NCBI RefSeq assembly: GCF_028401425.1
Contig: NZ_JAQOMS010000002.1
Coordinates: 1,116,001 to 1,180,000 of the forward strand
Reading direction: 5' to 3'
DNA from: Psychrosphaera algicola
Lineage (GTDB): Bacteria > Pseudomonadota > Gammaproteobacteria > Enterobacterales > Alteromonadaceae
Length of the DNA: 64,000 nucleotides
Part shown: positions 23,296 through 34,121 of the stretch, in pieces
Layout of the letters: every line of letters begins with the position of its first letter
How positions within the stretch are numbered: the first letter of the stretch is position 1
The notes under the pieces: generated by a model
Databases searched by the model: none
What the model saw: the letters and a program-made list of their open reading frames with translations, nothing else
What the model was told of the DNA's origin: nothing
Program-made: the position numbers and the translations under genes

Positions 23296-24618
23296 TCATA
23301 ACCCTAATGTAACTTTGAGCTTGTTTTGAAATCGCTCGTGAACATAGCGTCCGCCTATGGCTACAAGTTCACCCTGATAATAGACCAAAGGAATTTTGCA
23401 TCTCAACCAAGGTGGGCAAGCCATATCTTTAAATGCCTGCTTGACCGATTTAGAACCGAGTCCGTTTGCCATTGGTAACTTATCTGAGTTATTGCCATAT
23501 TTGATCTCGAATAAATCGTCGAATTTTGACACTATCTTAATTGTCGAATAGCAGTTTTGGGCATCTAATTGACATTCTATATTTGATTTAACCTTAGTTG
23601 TCTCGGGCTCTATACCGGTTCCAGCTTGAGCAATAAGGTAAATATGATCCCTATGTCGTTTAAAGTAAAAATCGCCAAATAAAATTTCAGGTTGATGGTC
23701 TTGCTGCGCCGTAATGAGCGAAGTGATCACTTGCATTAAAATATTGGTAGACGGATAACTTCCAGTAATTTCAAAACAAAACATACGCAGAACAGCTTTC
23801 AATTTAGCCTGCTCAAATTCATTGAGCTTAGCAATATTGAGTGTGACTTCGTTTAAAAAACCTAACCCGATACTCGCCTTATAATCGGATTTGACATAGT
23901 CGAGTAATAAATCGGCTTCTTCTTGTAATAATGCAGTTGATTGCGCTATCGCTTGATGATATTGCGGCCAACGTTGCGCCAAAACCGGCAATAACGACGT
24001 TCGCACATAGTTACGGTCAAATGAGAGTACGTTGTTTGATTCGTCTTCAACCCACTTTGTATTATAGGCCGTGACATAACTCACCAAGTCTTCTTTAGTT
24101 AAATCGAGAAACGGTCGAGCAAGTTGCAGTGACTTTTGACGTCCCAATTTATCAGGAAATGGCGCCAATGACCGCATAGCACCTAACCCAGTTAAGCCTG
24201 AGCGGCGCATTAATCTTAATAAAAACGTTTCAGCTTGGTCAGCTAAATGATGGCCTGTTAATAATACAGTGTGCTCACTTAACTGTTCTGCGATGACACC
24301 ATAACGAGCTACACGTGCCAGTTGCTCTAATGATTGCCGAGAGGACTTTTCAATTGTCACAACAGAGGCGCTAAAAGGTACCTGATGATATACGCACAAT
24401 TGTTCGCAGAATGCCTGCCATTGCGTTGCGTTTTGACTCAGTCCATGATTGACATGCACCGCGCTGATTTCAAGTGTCGGAATTTTCTTTTTAGCTTCGA
24501 CAGCCGCAAGCAATAAAGCTACCGAATCAACACCGCCGCTTAATGCAACGGCCAATGGTTTATCTGTTATATTTAATCGTCGTAAATAATCACAAAGATG
24601 TTGCGATAACATCAGCAT
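23296..24618 (-). CDS. tilS: tRNA(Ile)-lysidine synthase
   Basis: A 440-residue, unbroken TilS. The PP-loop ATP pyrophosphatase motif SGGVDS lies at about residues 26-31, followed by HVNHGLS, the substrate-binding GHHLADQAETFLLRLMRRSG, and the C-terminal TilS substrate-binding domains ending with VAIGGRYVHERF. It adds lysine to C34 of the tRNA(Ile) that reads AUA, which is essential for decoding. It lies just downstream of accA, the usual order in gammaproteobacteria. A start at 24612 (second Met) is also possible. Confidence 0.96.
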   Translation of the reverse strand: MLMLSQHLCDYLRRLNITDKPLAVALSGGVDSVALLLAAVEAKKKIPTLEISAVHVNHGLSQNATQWQAFCEQLCVYHQVPFSASVVTIEKSSRQSLEQLARVARYGVIAEQLSEHTVLLTGHHLADQAETFLLRLMRRSGLTGLGAMRSLAPFPDKLGRQKSLQLARPFLDLTKEDLVSYVTAYNTKWVEDESNNVLSFDRNYVRTSLLPVLAQRWPQYHQAIAQSTALLQEEADLLLDYVKSDYKASIGLGFLNEVTLNIAKLNEFEQAKLKAVLRMFCFEITGSYPSTNILMQVITSLITAQQDHQPEILFGDFYFKRHRDHIYLIAQAGTGIEPETTKVKSNIECQLDAQNCYSTIKIVSKFDDLFEIKYGNNSDKLPMANGLGSKSVKQAFKDMACPPWLRCKIPLVYYQGELVAIGGRYVHERFQNKLKVTLGL

Positions 24619-24638
24619 ATTTGTTTCCAGTCAGACAT

Positions 24639-24662
24639 AAAAAAGCCATCAAAAGATGGCTT
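24639..24662 (-). terminator. Hairpin between accA and tilS
   Basis: On the minus strand AGCCATC pairs with GATGGCT around a four-base loop and is followed by six T. It lies between the accA stop and the tilS start, so it probably terminates or attenuates transcripts coming from dnaE-accA. Confidence 0.75.
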
Positions 24663-24683
24663 AATTCTAACGGTTATTGACGA

Positions 24684-25640
24684 TTATAGATATCCAAAAG
24701 ACATCAATCGTTTATAACGTGTATCTAATAATTCTTCTTTTGACATCGTATTTAAATCAGCTAAGTCTTGCTTAATACGTTGTTTTAATGTCGCAGCCAT
24801 CTTATCCATATCACGGTGTGCGCCGCCTAATGGTTCATCAACGATATTGTCGATTAAACCGTTTTCTTTAATTTTAACGGCTGTGATCCCCATGGCTTCA
24901 GCTGCTTCTTCAGCTTTAGTTGCACTCTTCCATAAAATAGAGGCACATCCTTCAGGAGAAATTACAGAATATGTGCTGTACTGCAACATATTTACTCGGT
25001 CACCAACACCAATCGCTAATGCACCACCTGAACCGCCTTCACCAATTACGGTACAGATAACAGGCACTTTAAGTCCCGCCATCACTTTTAGGTTACGAGC
25101 TATGGCTTCACTTTGACCACGTTCTTCCGCACCAATACCTGGGTAAGCCACATAGGGTGTCGATAAACGTTATGATTGGCATGTTAAATCGCTCAGCCAT
25201 TTCCATCAAACGTAATGCTTTACGGTAACCTTCTGGCTTAGGCATACCAAAGTTACGTTTTATTTTTTCAGCAGTGTCTCGACCCTTTTGCTGGCCGATG
25301 ATCATTACTGGTTCATCGTCTAAACGTGCGATACCACCGACAATTGCCAAATCGTTTGCATAGGTTCTATCCCCTGCTAATTCGTCAAATTCAGTAAAGA
25401 TACGTTTAATGTAATCGTGAGTATATGGGCGAAGAGGATGGCGAGCGATTTGCGCTACTTGCCATGCGCCTAAATTTGAAAAGATTTTTTCGTCAATTCA
25501 CGATTTTTTTCTTTTAAGTTTGTGATCTCTTGCTCTAGACCCAAATCCAACTCACCACCACGATTTACTTTCTGTAGTTCGTTGATTTTTGCTTCTAATT
25601 CCGCAATCGGTTTTTCAAACTCAAGGTAATTGAAACTCAT
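24684..25640 (-). CDS. accA: Acetyl-CoA carboxylase carboxyltransferase alpha subunit (two frameshifts)
   Basis: About 318 residues, the normal AccA length, beginning MSFNYLEFEKPIAELEAKI. The carboxyltransferase core is seen in DEPVMIIGQQKGRD, AYPGIGAEERGQSEAIA and GEGGSGGALAIGVGDRV, with the usual C-terminal MSFGYL. Together with AccD it transfers carboxylate from biotin to acetyl-CoA, the first step of fatty acid synthesis. Breaks near 25488 (A6, one short, repaired to LTKKIFSNLGAW) and near 25153 (a C-run two short, repaired to FIDTPYVAYPGIG) look like read errors in an essential gene. The start at 25640 is preferred over 25652 because it gives the family N-terminus. Confidence 0.95.
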
Positions 25641-25689
25641 TAATACCACCAAAAATTATTATTATTGCCAACGCTAGTGCACTGACATT

Positions 25690-28600
25690 CTAGAATTCAA
25701 TTTTAGGCTCCAACGCCAACTCGTCATTTATGTCGAACATTAATTGTTCATCTGGGCTGACGCGCCACGCGGTTCCTAGCTCAATAACTGCCGAAGCCAT
25801 TGCATTTTCGTACTCAATTCGAACAGGCGTTTGCCCATCTTTATATGGCAACAAAAGTTTTTTCAACGATTGTTGCAACTTAGCTGCAGCTTCTTCGCTT
25901 TTAACGACTAATTTAATGCAGTTAGCGAATTTTTCTCTTGCTGTAGTCATCGACATTACATCTCGACCGGTCATTGTATTGCCGTCACTAAAATTATCAA
26001 AGCTGACCTGTCCACTAATTACAATAATTTTCCCGTTTTGAAGAAGATCTAGGTACATATCGTATTGTTCAGGGAAGAAACGCACAGCGAGTCTGCCCGA
26101 TTTATCGTCAATTGTCACTAAAGCCCATTTACGGCCTTTTTTATTAATCAGAACACGTACATCTATAACGAGCCCAGCTACCGTGATCATTTGGTCTCGG
26201 CGAGTTGGTTCCACGTCACTTAATTTTATTTTAGCGTAATGTCGCAATTCACGCCTAAACGCATTAATTGGATGTCCTGTTAAAAATAATCCTAACGTAT
26301 CTTTTTCACCTTGTAACCAAATAGAGTCAGGCCATGGGTTCGCTACGTTAAACTGTTGTTTAAGCTCAGCAGGCGCTGAATCCAACAATCCAAATAAGTC
26401 AGATTGTCCTACATCTGCCGCTTTCGCTTTTTGAGTCGCCGCTTTTAGTGCGTCCTGCAACGTCGCCATAATAATAGCGCGGTTTTCTTGCGTGTGCGGT
26501 TCTGGTCCAAGTTGATCGAGTGCACCGGCTAAAACCAGTTTCTCTAATACGCGTTTGTTAATACGTTTTACATCGACACGCGCACAAAAATCAAATAAAT
26601 CACTAAACGGACCGCCTGCGTCTCGAGCTTCTAAAATCGCTTCGACCGGGCCTTCGCCCACGCCCTTAATCGCGCCGATGCCATAAATAATATGGCCTTC
26701 ATCGTTGACGGTAAATTTATATGAGCCTGAATTAACACTAGGTGGCTCAATAACGAGTTTCATTCGATCACATTCATCAACTAAGGTAACAATTTTGTCT
26801 GTGTTATCCATATCAGCTGACATTACCGCAGCCATAAACTCTGATGGATAATGGCATTTCATCCAAAGTGTTTGGTATGAAACTAATGCATACGCTGCTG
26901 AATGAGATTTGTTAAAGCCATAGCCCGCGAATTTTTCAACGAGGTCAAATATTTTCATCGCCAAGTCAGGGTCTATATTGTTATTTTTAGCCCCTTCAGC
27001 GAAAGTACTTCGTTGCTTCGCCATTTCTTCGGGTTTCTTTTTACCCATAGCTCGACGTAATAAGTCAGCGCCGCCTAGCGAATAACCAGCCATTTCCTGA
27101 GCAATCTGCATGACCTGCTCTTGGTATAAAATAATACCGTAGGTAGGTTCAAGTATTTCTCTTAGGCATTCATGTTGATATTCATGATCTGGGTAGGCAA
27201 CTTCTTCACGCCCGTGTTTACGTTCGATGAAGTTATCAACCATGCCCGAGTCCAAAGGACCTATGGTCTAAATAGTGCTACGAGTGCAATGATATCTTCG
27301 AAGGTATCTGGTTGCAGTTTTTTAATAAGGCTTTTCATGCCCGATGATTCGAGCTGGAATACCGCTGTGGTTTCAGAATTAAGCAACAATCTAAAGCTGG
27401 CTTTATCGTCTACCGGAATTTGCGTAATATCGACGTAGTCTTTCTCGTCTTCGATACGGCTATTTGCCATATCAACAGCCCACTGTAAAATCGTAAGCGT
27501 TCGTAGGCCTAAAAAGTCGAATTTAACTAAACCGGCCGTCTCAACGTCATTTTTATCAAATTGAGTAACAGGGTTAGAGCCATCATCATCACAGTAAAGT
27601 GGCGCAAAATCGGTGATCTTGGTCGGTGCGATTACAACCCCACCGGCGTGTTTACCGGCACCACGGGTAATACCTTCCAACTTACGCGCCATGTCAATAA
27701 GCTCTTTCACTTCGCCGTCGGCGTCGTAAGCTTCTTGAAGTTGTGGCTCAACGTTAAATGCTTTTTCTAACGTCATCCCCGGATCACTAGGGATCATTTT
27801 TGAAATTCGATCAACAAAACCAAACGGTAAACTCATCACTCGGCCAACAGACTGAATTACCGCTTTAGCTGCTAATGTACCAAATGTAATGATCTGTGAT
27901 ACTGCTTCACGGCCATATAATTCTGCAACGTGATCGATGACTTCATCACGGCGGTCCATACAAAAGTCGACGTCAAAGTCTGGCATCGATACCCGTTCTG
28001 GATTCAAAAATCGTTCGAATAACAGGGCAAATTCAAGTGGGTCTAAATCAGTAATTTTTAGAGCATATGCCACCAATGAACCAGCACCTGACCCCCGACT
28101 AAGGTCCAACAGGAATGTTATTGTCTTTGCTCCATTGAATAAATTCAGAAACGATCAAGAAATAACTATAAATCCCATTTGGTTGATAACGGTAAGTTCA
28201 ATATCAAGGCGCTCATCATATTCTTTGCGCTTAATGGCCCTTTCATCTGGATCTGGGAATAAAATAAGTAAACGTTCTTCGAGGCCCTTTTCAGATTCTT
28301 TAACTAAAAAGTCCGCCTCTGTCATTCCGTCCGTGGGACATTCAGGTAAGAAATAAGTACCTAATTGAACGGTAACATTACATCGTTTTGCAATTTCAAC
28401 AGTGTTTTGCAAGGCTTGCGGTATGTCAGAAAACAACTCGCACATCTCATCTTCTGTTCTGAGATATTGCTCTTTGCTGTATTCTTTTGGACGATTTTTA
28501 TCATCCATTGTTCTTTTTTGATTAATGCAAACACGAACTTCGTGCGGCTCAAAGTCTTCGGTATCTAAGAACATTACTTGGTTTGTTGCAACAACAGGCA

Positions 28601-29176
28601 ATCCCTGTTCTTCTGCAAACTCTAAAACTTGTTCGTTATACAAATCTTCTGGCTTTCGGCCTGTTCGAGTAATTTCGATAAAATAATGCCCATCAAAATA
28701 GGCTTTGTACGGTGCAACAATTTCTTCCAGCAGTTTGTCGTTATTTTTGCCAAGCCAAAGGCTAAGTCACCGTCGTAACCACCAGAGAGTAAAATAATGC
28801 CCTCTCGATGTTCAATTAACCACTCTTTATCCACCGCCATTTTGTCTTTCACTAACCCACGTGAATAAGCCATAGATATTAGATTGGTGATATTTTTATA
28901 ACCGTCATTATTTTTCGCAATTAGGGTCATGCGGTAAAACGGTTCGTCGTCTGCACGTCGAAGCCAAATATCGGTGCCAATAATAGGTTTGATGCCAGCG
29001 CTATGTGCACCTTCGTAAAACTTAACGAGGCCGCACAAATTCATTTGATCAGTTAATGCAATTGCTGGCATATCAAGCTTGCTCGCTCGCGCTAACAATT
29101 TCTTAACCTTCGGCAAACCATCCATCATTGAATAGTCGCTATGCACTCTTAGGTGAACAAATTTTGGTTCTGACAT
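25690..29176 (-). CDS. dnaE: DNA polymerase III alpha subunit (three to four frameshifts)
   Basis: About 1160 residues, matching DnaE. The N-terminal PHP domain starts FVHLRVHSDYSMMDG; the palm carries GPSRGSGAGSLVAYALKIT and the catalytic aspartates in PDFDVDFCMDRRDE; the fingers include HAGGVVIAP, and RPGPLDSGMV and NKSHSAAYALVSYQTLWMK follow. A tandem HhH region, an OB-fold (ITVAGLVIDVRV) and a tau-binding tail complete it. It is the replicative polymerase. Breaks near 28762 (A5), 28165 (G3), 28107 and 27252 interrupt it; the last lies where CCTGG is expected and carries two extra bases. The gene must be intact in the living cell. Confidence 0.96.
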
Positions 29177-29202
29177 AATTGGGGTATTTTATTTCCGATT
29201 TA

Positions 29203-29804
29203 TTATTCTAAACCCAATGCTTTTCGCACGGGTTTGAAGCTTTGTCTATGGTGCGGTGTCGGACCATATTTAGCAAGCATTTCGAAGTGTAATTTTGTGG
29301 GGTAACCTTTGTGTTTAGCAAAGCCAAATTCAGGGTGAATTTTGTCTAATTCGACCATTTCAGTATCTCGAGTGACCTTAGCTATTATTGACGCAGCGCT
29401 GATCTCAGCGACTAGGCTATCGCCTTTAATAACTGCTTCGCAGGGGACAGGTAAATCAGGGCATCGATTGCCGTCGATAAACACAAAATTAGGCTGAATC
29501 TCAAGGCGCGCAACGGCCCTTTTCATCGCCAACATAGTGGCGTGTAAAATATTAAGTTCATCTATTTCACTCGGGTCCGCGCGGCCAATACTCCAGGCCA
29601 ATGCTTTTTCTTTATTTCTTCAGCAAGCAACGCTCGTTTCTTTTCAGTCAACTTTTTTGAATCATTGAGCCCGTCAATTGGTTGATTAGGATCTAAAATA
29701 ACCGCTGCGGTCACCACATCGCCAACTAGGGGTCCACGGCCTACTTCATCAACCCCGGCAATTAAATCTATGTTTGGACGGGTAAAAGTAATCGATTGAG
29801 TCAT
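29203..29804 (-). CDS. rnhB: Ribonuclease HII (one frameshift)
   Basis: About 200 residues. The active-site acidic residues are in GVDEVGRGPLVGDVV near the N-terminus, with ISAASIIAKVTRD and GFAKHKGYPTKLHFE further on. RNase HII removes misincorporated ribonucleotides and RNA from DNA-RNA hybrids. The frame breaks near 29603; a sixth A in the A5 run restores KKKALAWSIGRADPSEID. It lies between lpxB and dnaE as in other gammaproteobacteria, with 26 bases to dnaE. Confidence 0.95.
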
Positions 29805-29820
29805 TCAATTTACCTTGTTT

Positions 29821-30981
29821 TTAAATTGCTTTAGCGCGTTTAATCAGAGGCCAAATGGCATTTGCCGCGCGAAGACTGGCATTACGTTGGATATTCTGAT
29901 GAATGTCAAAAAACTGCTGCTTAAGTTCGTTTTGTGGTTTGGTTAACATTGGCAAAAGCGCTTCAACCATATTTTCTACCGTCATTTCGTGCTGAATAAG
30001 TTCAGGAACTAACTCTTCGTTTGCTAGCAAATTAGGTAAAGTAAAATACGGGGTTTTAATCATCCGACTGAATACTTGATAACTTAACCAGCCAACCTGG
30101 TAACCGGCGACCATTGGCGTTTTCATCAGCATTGTCTCTAGTGTTGCTGTTCCCGAAGCTAATAAAACCGCGTTAGAAGCCCCCATGACGTCGCGGGCAT
30201 TGCCAATGCTAAGCTTGATGTTCAAATCAGAAAACGCTTCGTCAATGACACTCTGAATTGCTTTAGCTCGATAGTCATTGACCGCAGGGATCATTATTAG
30301 CAAATTGGGTATTTGCATCGTCAGTTGTCGAGCCGTAATCAAAAATGGTCGTAACAAAAATTTAATTTCTGAACCTCGACTGCCTTAGCAATACACCTAA
30401 AATTGTTTGATTTAAAGGCAACTGCAATCGTTCTCTGATGGTATTTTGCTGATCTTCTAACGGGATTTGATCCGCCATAGTATGACCAACAAACTCACAG
30501 GGCATATCATGTTGTTGATAAAATGCTTGTTCAAATGGCAATAACGCTAAGACAAGGTCGCAGGCCTTTTTAATGGTCTTAATCCGAGATTGACGCCAAG
30601 CCCAAACTGACGGACTAACATAATGAACTGTGGTGATCCCCCGCTCTTTTAACATAAGCTCAAGACCCAAATTAAATTCAGGTGCATCAATACCAATTAG
30701 CACATCTGGCTGCCACTCAATTAAATCGGCTGCAAGTTGCTTACGTTTTTGAGCAACCTTGGTAGGCGTTTTAATATTTCAACTAAGCCCATGACTGACA
30801 ATTCGTCCATATCAAACATGGATTCTGCACCGAGTGCCTGCATTTTTGGTCCTGCTACACCTTTGAATGAAATCGAAAACGATTTTTCAGCGGCAAGATC
30901 ACAAAGCGCTGACATTAAGTCAGCGCCTAAAATATCACCGGAGTGCTCTCCGGCAACGATTGCAATTTTTAGTTCGGTCAT
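29821..30981 (-). CDS. lpxB: Lipid-A-disaccharide synthase (two frameshifts)
   Basis: About 386 residues. The N-terminus AIVAGEHSGDILGADL, the conserved DAPEFNLGLE and YVSPSVWAWR, and the C-terminal ASGTATLETMLMKTPMV with GYQVGWLSY define LpxB, the GT19 glycosyltransferase that joins UDP-diacylglucosamine and lipid X in lipid A synthesis. Breaks near 30765 (A5, one short, repaired to KRKQLAADLIEW) and near 30382. The latter sits where LLPGSRGSE is expected, a CCAGG context that lost two C. It follows lpxA with 14 bases between. Confidence 0.95.
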
Positions 30982-30995
30982 ATCAATTCCGCAGT

Positions 30996-31757
30996 TTACC
31001 GAATGATCCCACGGCTTGAGTTCTCTATAAATGCCTTAAACGGTGCAATAGCAATATCTTCACCATCAAGTTGTTCAAGTGCTTCAGCAATAGAATTGCC
31101 TTTTCGGTAAACTTCCTTATAAGCACGTTTTATCGACGATATTTGTTCCGCGGTGAAACCACGACGTTTTAACCCTTCAGAATTAATGCCTTTCGGTTCA
31201 GCGGTATTGCCCGACGCCAACACATAAGGAGGCACGTCTTTTACTACGATTGAATCTAGTCCAATAAAACTATGGGCACCTATATGCACAAATTGATGAA
31301 CACCAACCATGCCACCTAAAATGGCCCAATCTCCGACATGCACATGACCTGCAACACTTGCATTATTAGCGAAGATGACATTCGAGCCGATAACACAGTC
31401 ATGAGCGACGTGTGTATAAGCCATAAACAAATTATTACTGCCAATTTTCGTTAAACTTTGATCTTGAATAGTGCCACGATGAATCGTCACATTTTCACGA
31501 ATAATATTGTTGTCGCCGATTTCTAAATAGGTTTTTTCGCCCGCAAATTTTTTATCTTGGCAATCTTCTCCAACCGACGAAAATTGAAAGATCACATTGT
31601 TCTGACCAATCTTGCTCGGCCCTTTGATCACTACATGTGAGTGGATGACAGTTCCGTCACCAATTTCAACATTGTCCCCAATGTAAGTCCAAGGACCTAC
31701 TGAAACATTGTTACCGAGCTTAGCTGTCGGCGAAATAATTGCAGTTTCATGTATCAA
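30996..31757 (-). CDS. lpxA: UDP-N-acetylglucosamine O-acyltransferase
   Basis: A 253-residue, unbroken LpxA. It begins IHETAIISPTAKLGNNV with left-handed beta-helix hexapeptide repeats, and has the catalytic histidine region YTHVAHDCVIG and the C-terminal helical domain with GLKRRGF. It transfers the first hydroxyacyl chain from ACP to UDP-GlcNAc, starting lipid A synthesis. Unusually for this order it is 219 bases downstream of fabZ, with a hairpin in the gap; lpxB follows closely. Confidence 0.97.
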   Translation of the reverse strand: MIHETAIISPTAKLGNNVSVGPWTYIGDNVEIGDGTVIHSHVVIKGPSKIGQNNVIFQFSSVGEDCQDKKFAGEKTYLEIGDNNIIRENVTIHRGTIQDQSLTKIGSNNLFMAYTHVAHDCVIGSNVIFANNASVAGHVHVGDWAILGGMVGVHQFVHIGAHSFIGLDSIVVKDVPPYVLASGNTAEPKGINSEGLKRRGFTAEQISSIKRAYKEVYRKGNSIAEALEQLDGEDIAIAPFKAFIENSSRGIIR

Positions 31758-31931
31758 AATAAATTCTCTTTCTCAGCTTATACATAGTTTAATAGTGCAA
31801 ACTAGACAAAATTCAAGCCCTTGTGGCCGTGCTAGTCGTATAAGTCCATTTCTTATATGTAAAATTTAACAGGTATTCGAGCAGGTGAAAACGTTCTGAG
31901 TGGTAAATGTTGTTTATTTAGGCATAAATAC

Positions 31932-31957
31932 AAAAAAGCCGGATATACCGACTTTTT
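31932..31957 (-). terminator. Hairpin between fabZ and lpxA
   Basis: On the minus strand AAAAAGTCGG pairs with CCGGCTTTTT (one mismatch) around TATAT, ending in six T. It lies about 20 bases past the fabZ stop, inside the lipid A operon, and could terminate part of the transcripts. Confidence 0.65.
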
Positions 31958-31976
31958 ACGTAAGATTTTGGTCATT

Positions 31977-32441
31977 CTATAATACGCGACGAGCACACAT
32001 TATTTCTGCGCATGCCACCATTTTACCGTCAACATGAGCTTCACCTGTGAATTTCCAAATACCACGACGTTCTTTAACAAACGTTACGTGGAAGTGAATT
32101 TGATCACCCGGTACAACTGGGTTTTTAAAACGAGCGTTATCTATTGCTGCAAACAAATACAATTCGTCAGGGTCAACAGCGCCTTTTTCAGCTTCGATAG
32201 TTTTAAAACCAAGTAGGCCAGTTGCTTGTGCCATAGCTTCTAAAATAAGAACTCCAGGAACACAGGACGACCATGGAAAATGGCCAGTGAAAATTGGCTC
32301 GTTGATCGTTACATTTTTTATCGCGTGTAGCGTTTCACCAACTTTGTAATCAATAACTCGATCTATCAGCAACATAGGATATCTATGTGGTAAATACGAC
32401 ATGATTTTTTCGATTTCAAATGAGTTTAATTGCTCAGACAA
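31977..32441 (-). CDS. fabZ: 3-hydroxyacyl-ACP dehydratase
   Basis: A 154-residue, unbroken FabZ with the hot-dog fold. It has the start EKIMSYLPHRYPMLLIDRV, the catalytic histidine in FTGHFPWSSCVPGVLILEAMA (about 56-76, glutamate near the end of this stretch) and a C-terminal hot-dog strand. It dehydrates 3-hydroxyacyl-ACP in fatty acid elongation. The phrase GHFPWSSCVPG is slightly unlike the usual GHFPxxPVxPG, with Ser-Cys where most have Pro-Val or Pro-Ile. It lies 33 bases after lpxD, whose product competes for the same substrate. Confidence 0.96.
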   Translation of the reverse strand: MSEQLNSFEIEKIMSYLPHRYPMLLIDRVIDYKVGETLHAIKNVTINEPIFTGHFPWSSCVPGVLILEAMAQATGLLGFKTIEAEKGAVDPDELYLFAAIDNARFKNPVVPGDQIHFHVTFVKERRGIWKFTGEAHVDGKMVACAEIMCARRVL

Positions 32442-32474
32442 AGTGTGTCTCCTTTCAATACAAAATTATTTATC

Positions 32475-33518
32475 CTAGTCACTCGATTTCTCAAGCTTTT
32501 TAACCCGGTCAAATAGCTCCGTTAGTTTTCTATAACGTGCCGTATTATTACGCCACTCTTTATTTGTTGTTGCTGGCATTCCAGACGAATACACGCTAGG
32601 TTCATTTATGTCCTTCATTATGAAGGCCCTGCCAGTAATAAATGTTCTATCACATATTGTTAAGTGGCCACTAATAGCGCAAACCCCACCAATGGTGACA
32701 TTTTTACCAATTTTAGTACTGCCCGCTATCATAGTGCCGGCAGCAATAGCCGTAAAATCACCAATCTCAACGTTATGTCCAATCTGTATTTGATTATCAA
32801 TAATGACATGACAACCAATTATTGTATCTTCTATTGCACCGCGATCGATGGTTGTAGATGCGCCAATTTCGGTATGATCACCGATGACAACACGACCGAC
32901 CTGAGGAATTTTCAACCAGTGTTGATTACCTTCAACATTTAGTGGTGCATAGCCAAACCCATCCGCACCGAGCACGGTTCCTGCGTGTACAGTGCAATCT
33001 GAGCCTATCTTCACCGTATGGTAAACCGTAACATTTGGCATCAGTTGAGTTCGACAGCCGAGCATTGTACCCTGCCCGACATAACAACCTGCTCCGATCA
33101 CTACATCATCGCCTAAAACAACGTGTGCTGCGATCACGGCATTTGCACCGATCTTAACATTTAGGCCAAGCTTAGCGGTTGGGTCGACGGTTGCCGTTTG
33201 ATGAATTCCGTCGCTTTGCAGTGGCGTAGAATCTAAAACTTGTGCGGTTATCGCAAAACCTGCATAGGGGTTATCCATCACAATGCGGTTACCAGCAAAA
33301 TCATCTCGCTGTGCTTTAGATAATATCACTGCACCCGCTTGCGTTTCCGCTAAATATTTTTTGTATTTGGCATTGGCAAGAAATGAAATTTGCAGTTTTG
33401 TCGCATTCTGTAACGTTGCGATACTAGTAACTGCATAGTTTGAGTCACCGATCACTTCTGTTTCTAAGCCAGTTTGATTGGTTATCTCGGCCGCTAATTG
33501 CTTTAACGTAATTGCCAT
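32475..33518 (-). CDS. lpxD: UDP-3-O-(3-hydroxymyristoyl)glucosamine N-acyltransferase
   Basis: A 347-residue LpxD. An N-terminal uridine-binding domain (MAITLKQLAAEITNQTG) is followed by left-handed beta-helix hexapeptide repeats (ADGFGYAPLN, with the catalytic histidine in IDNQIQIGHNVEIG) and a C-terminal helix. It adds the second acyl chain in lipid A synthesis. I prefer the ATG at 33518 because GGAGG lies upstream at the proper distance; an upstream in-frame start at 33545 would run through that site and overlap the hairpin. The frame is intact. Confidence 0.96.
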   Translation of the reverse strand: MAITLKQLAAEITNQTGLETEVIGDSNYAVTSIATLQNATKLQISFLANAKYKKYLAETQAGAVILSKAQRDDFAGNRIVMDNPYAGFAITAQVLDSTPLQSDGIHQTATVDPTAKLGLNVKIGANAVIAAHVVLGDDVVIGAGCYVGQGTMLGCRTQLMPNVTVYHTVKIGSDCTVHAGTVLGADGFGYAPLNVEGNQHWLKIPQVGRVVIGDHTEIGASTTIDRGAIEDTIIGCHVIIDNQIQIGHNVEIGDFTAIAAGTMIAGSTKIGKNVTIGGVCAISGHLTICDRTFITGRAFIMKDINEPSVYSSGMPATTNKEWRNNTARYRKLTELFDRVKKLEKSSD

Positions 33519-33533
33519 TTTAAATCCTCCCAA

Positions 33534-33561
33534 TAAAAAACCCACTTAGAGTGGGCTTTTT
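33534..33561 (-). terminator. Terminator-like hairpin between skp and lpxD
   Basis: On the minus strand GCCCACT and AGTGGG(T) form a stable stem with a three-base loop followed by six T. It lies just past the skp stop and within 20 bases of the lpxD ribosome binding site, so it would limit read-through from bamA-skp into lpxD unless a promoter lies within. Confidence 0.8.
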
Positions 33562-33584
33562 CAATTATAACGCGTAAACCTAAA

Positions 33585-34088
33585 TTAGTTTAATTTGCTG
33601 ATCCGCGCTGTAACTTTGTCTGAAATGTCTTTTTCAGGAGTCACGAATACAATTGATTGTGCTTGCAACACGATATCGATTTTCTCTTCTGCTGCAACAG
33701 CATCAACGGCTTCTTTAACAAGCGCTAAGATCTTGTTGCGCTCTTCAGTTTGACGTTGTTTAAGTTGTTGGTCTAGCGGCTGTGCACGACTTTGAAACTC
33801 TTTTTGCATTCCTTCGATTTTAACTTTAAGTGCTTCTTGCTCTTCTTGACTCATTGTCATTGATTCGCGTTGAAACTTTTCAATACTAAATTTTATGTCA
33901 CTTTGTAATTTAGTCAGTTCTTCTCTCGGGCCAGCAAATTCTTCATTTAGGGTTTGCATCATTGCTTGAGTCTGAGGCAATTGAGCGACAATTTTTTGTA
34001 CGTCAATTACAGCAATTGATTCTGCAAAAACCGATACTGAAAATAAAATACCAGCTGTTGCACCTAAAATCTTTTTCACTAAAGTCAT
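33585..34088 (-). CDS. skp: Periplasmic chaperone Skp/OmpH
   Basis: A 167-residue OmpH-family chaperone with a cleavable signal peptide (ILGATAGILFSVSVFA, cleavage about residue 22) and a long charged coiled-coil section (about 45-125) that forms the tentacles of the Skp trimer. It holds unfolded outer membrane proteins for BamA. It lies directly downstream of bamA (33 bases), the standard arrangement. Confidence 0.95.
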   Translation of the reverse strand: MTLVKKILGATAGILFSVSVFAESIAVIDVQKIVAQLPQTQAMMQTLNEEFAGPREELTKLQSDIKFSIEKFQRESMTMSQEEQEALKVKIEGMQKEFQSRAQPLDQQLKQRQTEERNKILALVKEAVDAVAAEEKIDIVLQAQSIVFVTPEKDISDKVTARISKLN

Positions 34089-34121
34089 TGTTTTACTCCA
34101 AAATTATTATAAATCTTTCAA

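Noticed and set aside
25690..29176. dnaE and other broken housekeeping genes as true pseudogenes or split genes
   Set aside because: All are indispensable, the protein sequence continues perfectly in the neighbouring frame, and the repairs are single bases in runs; sequencing error is the simpler reading.
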